DNA from: Kribbella catacumbae DSM 19601 | GTDB lineage: Bacteria > Actinomycetota > Actinomycetes > Propionibacteriales > Kribbellaceae | NCBI RefSeq assembly: GCF_000372465.1 | Contig: NZ_AQUZ01000021.1 | Location: 62,001 to 126,000 of the forward strand | Length of the DNA: 64,000 nt | Reading direction: 5' to 3' | Shown: one piece after another, positions 7,124-13,455 of the stretch | How positions within the stretch are numbered: the stretch's first letter is position 1 | Layout of the letters: every line of letters starts with the position of its first letter | The notes under the pieces: generated by a model | Seen by the model: only the letters and a program-made list of their open reading frames with translations | What the model was told of the DNA's origin: nothing | Database searches by the model: none | Translations under genes and position numbers: made by a program

Positions 7124-8094
7124 CGGCAACTGGTCTCCAGGAAGTCGGCAATCGCGCTGGCGATGGAATCTCGCAGCTCGGGAATGAAAGCCCATTGTCC
7201 ATTGGGGTTGGCTTCGAGAAAGATCCAGCCACGCCCAGGAACGACCCGGAAGTCGAGAGCTGCGAAGGTGAGTCGCAGCTCGCGGAGCAGATCGAGTACT
7301 GCCCTGCGTACGTCGTCGGGCACCTCGACAACTCGATAGCTGACATTCTCATGGTGAGCCCTGATATCGACCGGCCCTCCGGGATCCACAGGACGGATCT
7401 CGGCGGCGAAGAACTCCTCAGCGACGACAGTCAGGCGGATGTCGACACCGGCGAGGAGTTCTTGAAACAGATGCGCGGTGGTGGCGATGCCCGCGTCGTC
7501 CCACAGTTCCTCGGCGACCTCAGCCGTGTAGAGAACGCCACTGCCACGTACGTCGTCGACCGTCACCATCGTGGCCAACGACTTGGTGACGATCCGGCCA
7601 CCGACCGACCACGCGAAATCGCTGACCTCCTCAGGCTCATTGGTGACAAGTGTCGCCGGCACCTGCAGACCAGAACGGGCCGCGACGGCGAGCTGATGCG
7701 GCTTGACCCGTGCGTCCGCCATGGCCGACGGGCCATTGAGCCAGACGGCTTCGGGAAGACTGCTGAGGACACCTGAGAACCCATGTCTGGCCTGGGAGCG
7801 AGCAAAAGCCTCTTCCGACGACGATCCATTCCCCACAAGCCGGAATTCTGACGGCCTGCGGTAATAGACGGCACGCACGGCCTGAAGATCGATCTCGCGA
7901 GGCGCTCCAGAGAACCAGCCGTCCCAGGCCGTCCCACCCGGATCGAGCCTCGCCGTGAGACCGAGGCCAGTGGGGAAGTCTCCGGGATCGCAGCGCACGA
8001 ACGGCGTCCCTCTCACGTTGAGCTGGTGCAAGACGACGTCGGCGGTGGGATCGTCGTCATGAGTCAGCACCAGGATCCGGGCGGGCTCGGTCAT
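7120..8094 (-). CDS. ATP-grasp RiPP maturase (graspetide ligase)
   Basis: A 324-residue ATP-grasp enzyme of the MvdD/TgmB type. Visible features are the N-terminal RILVLTHDDDPTAD, VTKSLATMV (ATP-binding Lys region), EIRPVDPGGPVDIRAHHENVSY, and the Mg2+-binding FLEANPNGQWAFIPEL near the C-terminus. Such enzymes activate Asp/Glu side chains of a precursor core with ATP and join them to Thr/Ser (ester) or Lys (amide). I chose ATG 8094 because it begins the conserved fold and lies 14 nt after the precursor stop; an upstream in-frame start at 8127 would overlap the precursor gene. Confidence 0.85.
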   Translation of the reverse strand: MTEPARILVLTHDDDPTADVVLHQLNVRGTPFVRCDPGDFPTGLGLTARLDPGGTAWDGWFSGAPREIDLQAVRAVYYRRPSEFRLVGNGSSSEEAFARSQARHGFSGVLSSLPEAVWLNGPSAMADARVKPHQLAVAARSGLQVPATLVTNEPEEVSDFAWSVGGRIVTKSLATMVTVDDVRGSGVLYTAEVAEELWDDAGIATTAHLFQELLAGVDIRLTVVAEEFFAAEIRPVDPGGPVDIRAHHENVSYRVVEVPDDVRRAVLDLLRELRLTFAALDFRVVPGRGWIFLEANPNGQWAFIPELRDSIASAIADFLETSCR

Positions 8095-8108
8095 CTGGAT
8101 CGTCCCCG

Positions 8109-8387
8109 CTACTTGTCGTCGACACACCAGTCCACGGCGAGCACATCTTTGCCGTCGGACTCGGTTTGGGTCATGGACGCCGCGACCGGCATCACCTCGG
8201 TTGCCACCCGCCCATCGACGAGTCCAACCTGCCGCTCCTGACAGAGCGAGACCTTCGGGCGGCTGAATCGCGGCCGCCCGGGTGAGTAGTCGACGAAGCG
8301 CAGCCCGAATGGGCGAACGAACTCATCCGCGGTGGTCTCCGCAACCTGAGTCCTGCTGAGCGGAAAGCGGTCCTGGTCTTGCCACAT
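8109..8387 (-). CDS. Graspetide precursor peptide
   Basis: A 92-residue precursor with ATG 8387 and AGGAG upstream. The leader holds RPFGLRF (residues 25-31), the recognition motif shared by ATP-grasp-modified RiPP precursors of actinobacteria. The C-terminal core (about residues 72-92) offers Thr/Ser acceptors (T73, T75, S77) and acidic donors (E76, D78, D81, D86, D90, D91) plus Lys80 and Cys88. D78-G79 is the likely aspartimide site, since the PIMT-like partner favours Asp-Gly. The ligase and methyltransferase genes follow directly. Ring pattern cannot be derived from sequence alone. Confidence 0.85.
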   Translation of the reverse strand: MWQDQDRFPLSRTQVAETTADEFVRPFGLRFVDYSPGRPRFSRPKVSLCQERQVGLVDGRVATEVMPVAASMTQTESDGKDVLAVDWCVDDK

Positions 8388-8509
8388 AGTGTTCTCCTGG
8401 CGGGTTGAGGGTTCAGAGCACGGTCAACGGCCAGAGCCGCTGCTCGAGCGGAATCGGTGGGTGATCAGGAACCTGCTCCGGATCGTTGAGAGCTGTGGGC
8501 GGCAACGGC

Positions 8510-8635
8510 TCATTGGTGAAGCGCAGTGCTCCAGAGCCGCCATCGACGGCCTCTCAGATCGCGCACCACGTCGATCACCATCCCCACGGCCAAGACCGCG
8601 GCCACCAAGGCCAGCACCTGCATCTGTGTATTCAC
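8510..8635 (-). CDS. Small single-pass membrane protein near the graspetide genes
   Basis: A 41-residue reading frame from GTG 8635, with GTGAGG 6 nt upstream. Residues 5-24 (MQVLALVAAVLAVGMVIDVV) form one transmembrane helix followed by a basic tail (RDLRGRRWRLW). It lies upstream of the precursor on the same strand. Downstream of the TGA another frame continues as plausible protein (NEPLPPTALNDPEQVPDHPP), so the gene may be longer and frameshifted. No known family; a link to peptide export or immunity is speculative. The remaining spacers 8388-8509 and 8636-8778 show nothing else. Confidence 0.35.
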   Translation of the reverse strand: MNTQMQVLALVAAVLAVGMVIDVVRDLRGRRWRLWSTALHQ

Positions 8636-8778
8636 GACGGCCTCACCATCACTTCCATCCAAACTCGCGACCGCCGGCTTTCCCGACACGTTGAGCGAAC
8701 CATCAGTTACGGTGAGTTGGTATCTGTGGCACTAGTCCGGTGTGGTGAAAGCGGTGAACGGCAAGCCTGATCGACTGT

Positions 8779-9198
8779 TCACCGAGGGGAGGCATCATCG
8801 TCCGGAAGCGAGTTTATGTGCGCCTGCCCCAGTTCAAAGTGCCGACGAGCGTTGGCATCATCACCGAGGCGTCGATAGTCCACGGCCAAGTTCAGATGCA
8901 GGGACGGCAGGAGGGCGTTCTTGCCCCCAGGATTTCCTCTCTCGATGGCTTGTTGGTCAGTCAACTCATCCATGAAAGCGAGCGCTCGGAGGTCCCACGC
9001 GAGTTCGTCTTCGGGGCGCTCCTGCACATCAGCCAGCGAGTGAGCAAGGAAGACCTTGGCGTACGCATCGACTCCACTTTCGACATCGCCGACCAGCGGC
9101 TCCATGAGGGCCTTCGCTTCAGGCGAGCGGCCCTGTTCGCGTAGGCCAATCCCCTCGCGAATAGTTGCGTACGCAGGCGACTCGGGCGGGGTAGTCAT
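8779..9198 (-). CDS. Tetratricopeptide-like protein
   Basis: A 139-residue soluble helical protein. Segments such as YATIREGIGLREQGRSPEAKALMEPLV, AYAKVFLAHSLADVQ and LHLNLAVDYRRLGDDANARRHFELGQ have the helix-turn-helix rhythm of TPR repeats. ATG 9198 has AGAGGA upstream. It is on the same strand as the graspetide genes and ends about 140 nt before the small membrane protein. TPR proteins usually mediate protein contacts; whether it belongs to the peptide pathway is not shown. Confidence 0.6.
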   Translation of the reverse strand: MTTPPESPAYATIREGIGLREQGRSPEAKALMEPLVGDVESGVDAYAKVFLAHSLADVQERPEDELAWDLRALAFMDELTDQQAIERGNPGGKNALLPSLHLNLAVDYRRLGDDANARRHFELGQAHINSLPDDDASPR

Positions 9199-9312
9199 TC
9201 TGGTCCTCTTTTCGCGCTCAATGCGAATGGGTGCAACTCGCTTGTCTTACAGGATTAGAACGGTAGCTATGACCGTAGAACGGTGTGCACCACCGTCTTG
9301 GCCGGCGCAGGT

Positions 9313-9318
9313 TAGGTT
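9313..9318 (+). promoter_or_regulatory. -10 box, leaderless acetyltransferase mRNA
   Basis: TAGGTT stands 6 nt before the GTG at 9325. No Shine-Dalgarno sequence is present. Confidence 0.45.
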
Positions 9319-9324
9319 AGTCGG

Positions 9325-9864
9325 GTGGGAACCTATGAGGATCTACCGGCGGAGCTGGTGACCGAGCGGCTGCGGTTGCGGCGATGGGTGCCGGCGGATG
9401 CCGAGGAGTACCGCGGGCTGTGGCTTGAGCGGGATCCACGATCGGTACGGCGGATCGACGCCGAGGGACGCCCGACGGTCGAGGAGATCCGCGGCTGGCT
9501 CCTCAACAATCCGCTCGCGGCGGATCCGGGGCTCGGGTTGCTACCGATCGAGCTGCGAGACACCGGTGAGTTCATTGGGTACTGCGGATTGACTGTCGGC
9601 CAGGGATCTCTCGACGAACCTGAGATCGCGTACGAGCTGGCACAACGAGCTCACGGCCATGGTTACGCGACAGAAGCCGCCCGTACGGTCATCGAAGCAG
9701 CGACTCGAACCGGACGTCGACGACTCTGGGCGACCGTGCGGGAATGGAACGCACCCTCGTTCCGCGTCCTCGAGAAGCTCGATTTCTACCGAAGCGACCG
9801 CGTCACCGAGGACGCCGAACGCGGCAACTCGATCTGGATGACGCGCGTACTCGACCCGAGGTAG
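9325..9864 (+). CDS. GNAT-family N-acetyltransferase (RimJ/RimL type)
   Basis: A 179-residue protein. LVTERLRLRRWVPADAEEY opens the GNAT fold; GEFIGYCGLTV is strand 4; LAQRAHGHGYATEAARTVI contains the acetyl-CoA pyrophosphate loop (consensus Q/RxxGxG/A); NAPSFRVLEKLDFYR is the closing motif. Such enzymes transfer acetyl from acetyl-CoA to an amine of a small molecule or protein N-terminus. The substrate is unknown. GTG 9325 is the start because a -10 box lies 6 nt upstream. Confidence 0.85.
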   Translation: MGTYEDLPAELVTERLRLRRWVPADAEEYRGLWLERDPRSVRRIDAEGRPTVEEIRGWLLNNPLAADPGLGLLPIELRDTGEFIGYCGLTVGQGSLDEPEIAYELAQRAHGHGYATEAARTVIEAATRTGRRRLWATVREWNAPSFRVLEKLDFYRSDRVTEDAERGNSIWMTRVLDPR

Positions 9865-9942
9865 AGGTCGGCGTTCGAGATCTCGCCACACTCCACATCG
9901 TCGCGATCAACGAGTGGCTCTGACCCAGTTGTGAGACGGCCT

Positions 9943-10425
9943 TCAATGGCCTGTGGTGCCGTCGATCGCCTCTCGGATGATATCGGCGTGACCGTTGTGC
10001 CGCGCGGTTTCCTGGACCATATGGACCAAGATCGCCCGCAAGTTGACCTCCGCTCCCCACGGCGTCGTGACCACGTCGTCCAGCCCGCCAGCGGCCACGA
10101 CGGCCCGGGCCCGCTCGCAGGTCCGTAGGTACTGCCCGACCAGGGCGTCAGCCGTCTCATCGGGACCGACGCGAAACTCCGCATCTGGGTCAGTGTCGGT
10201 CGAGAACAGATCTGGCTCAGGCAACCCTCCGTAGATCTTGAGGAACCAGCCATGCTCCGTCACGGCCAGATGTTTCACCAACCCCAGCAGGCTGAGTCCA
10301 GACGCCGTCATCGGCCGGCGCAGCAGCTCGCCATCGAGCCCTTCCAGCTTGCGAAGCAGCGTGGCGCGGTGGAAGTCGAGCTGCTGTGTCAGCGCATCGC
10401 GCTCGTCAGCCAGACGATTCGGCAT
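9943..10425 (-). CDS. DinB/DUF664-family protein
   Basis: A 160-residue four-helix-bundle protein of the DinB superfamily. It contains LLGLVKHLAVTEHGWFLKIYGG with the first metal-ligand His and NLRAILVHMVQETARHNGHADIIREAIDG with the C-terminal His pair. Actinobacterial members include mycothiol-dependent enzymes, but the substrate cannot be told. ATG 10425 has GGAG at proper spacing; an ATG at 10455 lacks one. It is convergent with the acetyltransferase, and a truncated relative lies at 11075-11416. Confidence 0.85.
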   Translation of the reverse strand: MPNRLADERDALTQQLDFHRATLLRKLEGLDGELLRRPMTASGLSLLGLVKHLAVTEHGWFLKIYGGLPEPDLFSTDTDPDAEFRVGPDETADALVGQYLRTCERARAVVAAGGLDDVVTTPWGAEVNLRAILVHMVQETARHNGHADIIREAIDGTTGH

Positions 10426-10490
10426 GGCCCGCTCCACAGGCGACGTAAACACCATGCACCGACAATACGACCGACGTACGACACCACGGG

Positions 10491-10789
10491 TCAGGCTGAG
10501 TGGCTTCTTGGCTGGTCGACGCAGACTCGGGGGTCGCCCTTTGATAGGTCGTGGAAGCAGGCTTTCCAGTAGACGGTTACGCCCTCGTTGATGTCGGGTG
10601 GGTCGCACGGGTTGGCGAACACGTTGGTGGTGCCGCCGCGCCAGGTGAGGTAGCCGCTGCTGTTGGTGCAGACGCCGCTGCGGCCGGTGTTCGTCCACCC
10701 CACCACCTCGGCGGAGGCGCCGTCCTCGTCGCCGTCGTAGGCGTTGAAGAGTTCGCCGGTTGGTCGGAAGCAGCGTCTGTGGCGCGTGC
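10491..10789 (-). pseudogene. C-terminal fragment of a secreted-type protein
   Basis: The frame reads protein-like from about 10789 (TGELFNAYDGDEDGASAEVVGW) to a stop at 10491, with three Cys and many Gly/Asn/Trp as in actinobacterial extracytoplasmic proteins. It has no start or signal peptide of its own. Upstream, coding sense switches frame into the transporter fragment at 10770-10945. It is read as the remnant of a deletion junction. Confidence 0.5.
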
Positions 10790-10945
10790 CAGCAGGTACG
10801 GGGTCAGGGCGAGGCCGACAAACCAAACGATGCTGAGGAACGATCGCAGGGCGGCCTGGCGACGCTGACGGCCCAGCAGCCAGAACAGGTATCGCGTCGC
10901 GTTACGCAAAGCAGGAGGTCCAGGAACGCCGTACTCCGTGGTCAC
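10770..10945 (-). pseudogene. N-terminal fragment of an ABC-exporter-like membrane protein
   Basis: From ATG 10945 about 58 residues read as the start of a transporter: basic cytoplasmic lead (FWLLGRQRRQAALRSF) then a hydrophobic helix (LSIVWFVGLALTPYLLARATDAA). Sense is then lost and another frame takes over near 10770-10790. No nucleotide-binding domain follows. It is probably the 5' remnant of a transporter gene fused by deletion to an unrelated 3' remnant. Confidence 0.45.
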
Positions 10946-11074
10946 CTGGTCAACGCAGTCAACGAAAGGACCCCCTCAATTTGCGTATCGTACCGGCCAC
11001 CGTTTCTGTCGGTGGGGCGTGGCAGGGTTGGGGCTACGAGCGATGACCTCGCCCCGGTGGGACATGTGGGGCAA

Positions 11075-11416
11075 CGCGGTGCTGACCTGTGGGCGACCGA
11101 GCACGAGACACGCGAGGAGATCGTCGATCGCTACAGCCGTGTCTGGGAGCACTCGGATGCGACGATCACTGCCCTCGCCTTCGATGCGCCCGGGCATGCG
11201 CCCTGGTGGCCGAACCCCGAGGTGAAGTTGTTCAACATCCTGGCTCACATGCTCAGTGAGACCAGCCGGCATGCGGGGCATGCCGACATCTTGCGCGAGC
11301 ATCTCGACGGGTCGGTGGGAACGATGGCCGCACGCGCGAAGTCGCAACCCGATCCGGCGGTCCTGGAGGCCCGGCGCGCTGAGATCGAGCGAGCCGCCAA
11401 AGCAGCTGTTGCCTAG
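11075..11416 (+). pseudogene. Truncated DinB-family gene
   Basis: From about 11075 the frame reads ADLWATEHETREEIVDRY and LFNILAHMLSETSRHAGHADILREHLDG, the C-terminal two thirds of a DinB-superfamily protein related to the gene at 9943-10425. The expected N-terminal helix with the first metal-binding His is missing; sequence upstream in this frame is not protein-like. It ends at TAG 11416. The stretch 11417-11654 shows no gene. Confidence 0.55.
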
Positions 11417-11654
11417 CCCACGAGTAGGGGCCTGGAGCAACTAAAAGGCGTGAGCAGGTGAGCGGTGATTGACTGCCCGGGCGGACATCGGGAAAGATGG
11501 GTGCTCGGCGCGGCCCGCGCCTCACCTTCGTTGACTGGCCCCAGCCTGGTCTTGTGGAGAAGGCAAAGGGATTTCGGATCTCGGGTCGCTCGTCCTGGTC
11601 AACTGCCTCGGGCGGGGTCGCTGGGGGATCGCGTGCGAGTGCGTGGAAGGCCAG

Positions 11655-12614
11655 ATGACAGCGCACAGGAACTTCAAGCGACGGGTTCGAGCCCGCGCCG
11701 CCAAGACGGGCGAGTCCTATACGGCTGCCCTCCGGCACTTCCGTCCGACTCCAGCAGGAGAAGACATGCCGGAAAATACCCAGACCACCCTGCGGATCGC
11801 CGTCGCCCAGTCGACGGTTCGCGAGGATCCCACCGATGCCGACGGGCTGCGCGCGAGCGCGGCGGAGGTCCGCCGGTTCATGAAGGACGCGGCCGCGGCG
11901 GGCGCCCGCCTGATTCATTTCACCGAGGGGGCGATCTGCTTCCCGAGCAAGTACGTGATGTCCGAACTCGGCCCGGACGAGGTCGGCCCTTCCGACTGGA
12001 CCAAGGCCGAGTGGGCGGTGCTCCAGGAGGAACTCGACCGGATCGCCGTACTGTCGGGTGAGCTCGGGATCTGGACCGTGATCCCGTCGGTGCACCAACT
12101 GCCCGCCCCGACGCGACCGCACAACAGCATGTACGTCGTGTCCGACCAGGGCAAAATCGTCAGCCGGTACGACGAACGCATGCTGTCGACCACCAAGGTC
12201 ACCTGGATGTACACCTCTGGCGAGGGGCCAGGGACCTTCGAGGTCGACGGCTGGCGATTCGGCCTAGCACTCGGCCTGGACGTGCTCTTCCCGGAGGTCT
12301 TCGCGGAGTACGACCGGCTCGACGTCGACGTAGTACTGGTGTCGTACGCGACCACCGGCGTCCCGCGGAACAAGCAGGTAGGCGTGCAGGCCCGCGGTAC
12401 CGCCGCCAACAACACCTGCTGGGTCAGCCTGGCAGCCCCGGCCAACCCTGGGGCAGGCCTCTATTCGGGCGTGATCGACCCGAGGGGCGACTGGGTGCTC
12501 GAGGGCCCGGCGGACGGTACGCCGGGCGTCGCGGTGATCGAGTTGCAGACTGATGACGTGACCCAGTTCGGTCGCGACTTCCGCCGCAGGACTCGCGCAC
12601 GCATCAACGCTTGA
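11655..12614 (+). CDS. Nitrilase-superfamily protein lacking catalytic Lys and Cys
   Basis: A 319-residue protein. A short basic N-terminal piece (NFKRRVRARAAKTGESYTAA) is followed by a carbon-nitrogen hydrolase fold from about residue 45. The Glu is present (IHFTEGA), but YDERML replaces the usual YxKxHL, losing the Lys, and GLALGLDVLFPE replaces GxxICxDxxFPE, putting Gly where the nucleophilic Cys should be. It is probably not an amidase and may bind ligands or proteins. ATG 11655 (GGAAGG upstream) keeps the basic piece; an in-frame ATG at 11766 with strong AGGAG could yield a shorter form. Confidence 0.7.
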   Translation: MTAHRNFKRRVRARAAKTGESYTAALRHFRPTPAGEDMPENTQTTLRIAVAQSTVREDPTDADGLRASAAEVRRFMKDAAAAGARLIHFTEGAICFPSKYVMSELGPDEVGPSDWTKAEWAVLQEELDRIAVLSGELGIWTVIPSVHQLPAPTRPHNSMYVVSDQGKIVSRYDERMLSTTKVTWMYTSGEGPGTFEVDGWRFGLALGLDVLFPEVFAEYDRLDVDVVLVSYATTGVPRNKQVGVQARGTAANNTCWVSLAAPANPGAGLYSGVIDPRGDWVLEGPADGTPGVAVIELQTDDVTQFGRDFRRRTRARINA

Positions 12615-12623
12615 CCAACGGTG

Positions 12624-12647
12624 TGAGGGGCACTCCGGTGCCCCTCA
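12624..12647. terminator. Bidirectional hairpin between convergent genes
   Basis: A perfect 10 bp stem (TGAGGGGCAC/GTGCCCCTCA) with loop TCCG. The TGA of the minus-strand DUF1232 gene is the first three bases of its arm. There is no T-run. Confidence 0.6.
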
Positions 12648-13043
12648 TACCAGGCCGGCAAGGCGCCGTACTGCGGTGAGGCCGTCTGAGGTGCCTGGCC
12701 AGTGTTTGGTCAGGGCTTCTGGGCCGGCGCTGCGGGTGATCGAGCGTAGGGCGAGGGCGATGATGATCGCGTCGTCCGCGTAGCCGATCACGGGGATGAA
12801 GTCTGGGACCAGGTCGAACGGTAGGGCGAGGTACGCGAGCAGCAGCCACAGCCGGAGGCGGACGCCGCGAGGTAGTGCCGGGTCGGTCGCGAGCCGGCGG
12901 AGCATGCGGAGCAGGTCTGGTAGTAGTCGCAGGGCGTCTTTGATTCGTAGGTCGTCAGGTCTGCCTAGCCAGAGCGCGACGATCAGGATCAGCCAGAGGA
13001 GCAAGATGCCTCCGGCAACTCCGATCAGCAGCGAGAAGTCCAC
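12645..13043 (-). CDS. DUF1232 (YkvA-like) membrane protein
   Basis: A 132-residue protein starting at GTG 13043, directly after the HNH gene stop. An N-terminal helix (LLIGVAGGILLLWLILIVAL) is followed by a basic linker and the DUF1232 core LLLAYLALPFDLVPDFIPVIGYADDAIIIALALR. The family is widespread and uncharacterised; the core Asp/Pro pattern is diagnostic. Co-transcription with the HNH gene is likely from the zero spacing. Confidence 0.85.
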   Translation of the reverse strand: MDFSLLIGVAGGILLLWLILIVALWLGRPDDLRIKDALRLLPDLLRMLRRLATDPALPRGVRLRLWLLLAYLALPFDLVPDFIPVIGYADDAIIIALALRSITRSAGPEALTKHWPGTSDGLTAVRRLAGLV

Positions 13044-13412
13044 TCACCCAGTGTCGGCCTCGGGCGGGAATTGCGAGGCGAGAGTGGTCTGGATTTCGTA
13101 GTGGCGTTCGAGGAAGGCTCGTTCGTCCAGGCGCTTGCGTCTGAGCCAGCCGGTGACTTCGTCGTTGCACTTGCTGGCGTTGCAGGAGTCGCAGGCCGGG
13201 GCGATGTTGGCAAGTGTGTAGCGGCCGCCCCGTGACAGCGGGAGTACGCAGTCACGTTGGAGCGGCCGGTCGAGGACGCCGCAGTACGCGCAGCCGGACC
13301 AGGCCGTCTTGAGCGCGATCCATTGCTCGTCGGTGAGGTCATGCTCGACGCTGTCCATCCGGCGCTTGCGTTTACGGGCTGCCCTGGCCTTACGGCTCCG
13401 GTTGACCGCCAT
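13044..13412 (-). CDS. HNH endonuclease domain protein
   Basis: A 122-residue protein with a very basic N-terminus (NRSRKARAARKRKRRMD) for DNA contact. CAYCG and CDSCN form the two zinc knuckles; between them LQRDCVLPLSRGGRYTLANIAPACDSCNASK carries the HNH core, with Asp/Cys-Val-Leu-Pro at the usual D-H-V-x-P position, so the first catalytic His may be altered. Small HNH proteins of this kind occur as free-standing nucleases or phage remnants. Its target is unknown. Confidence 0.75.
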   Translation of the reverse strand: MAVNRSRKARAARKRKRRMDSVEHDLTDEQWIALKTAWSGCAYCGVLDRPLQRDCVLPLSRGGRYTLANIAPACDSCNASKCNDEVTGWLRRKRLDERAFLERHYEIQTTLASQFPPEADTG

Positions 13413-13455
13413 TGCCGCAGCGTACTGCGCAATGGCGGCCGCAACCGGGAGATCG

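Noticed and set aside
8389..8770. Plus-strand frames opposite the graspetide upstream region
   Set aside because: They are His/Arg/Pro-rich without motifs or ribosome binding sites, and antisense to the small membrane protein candidate.
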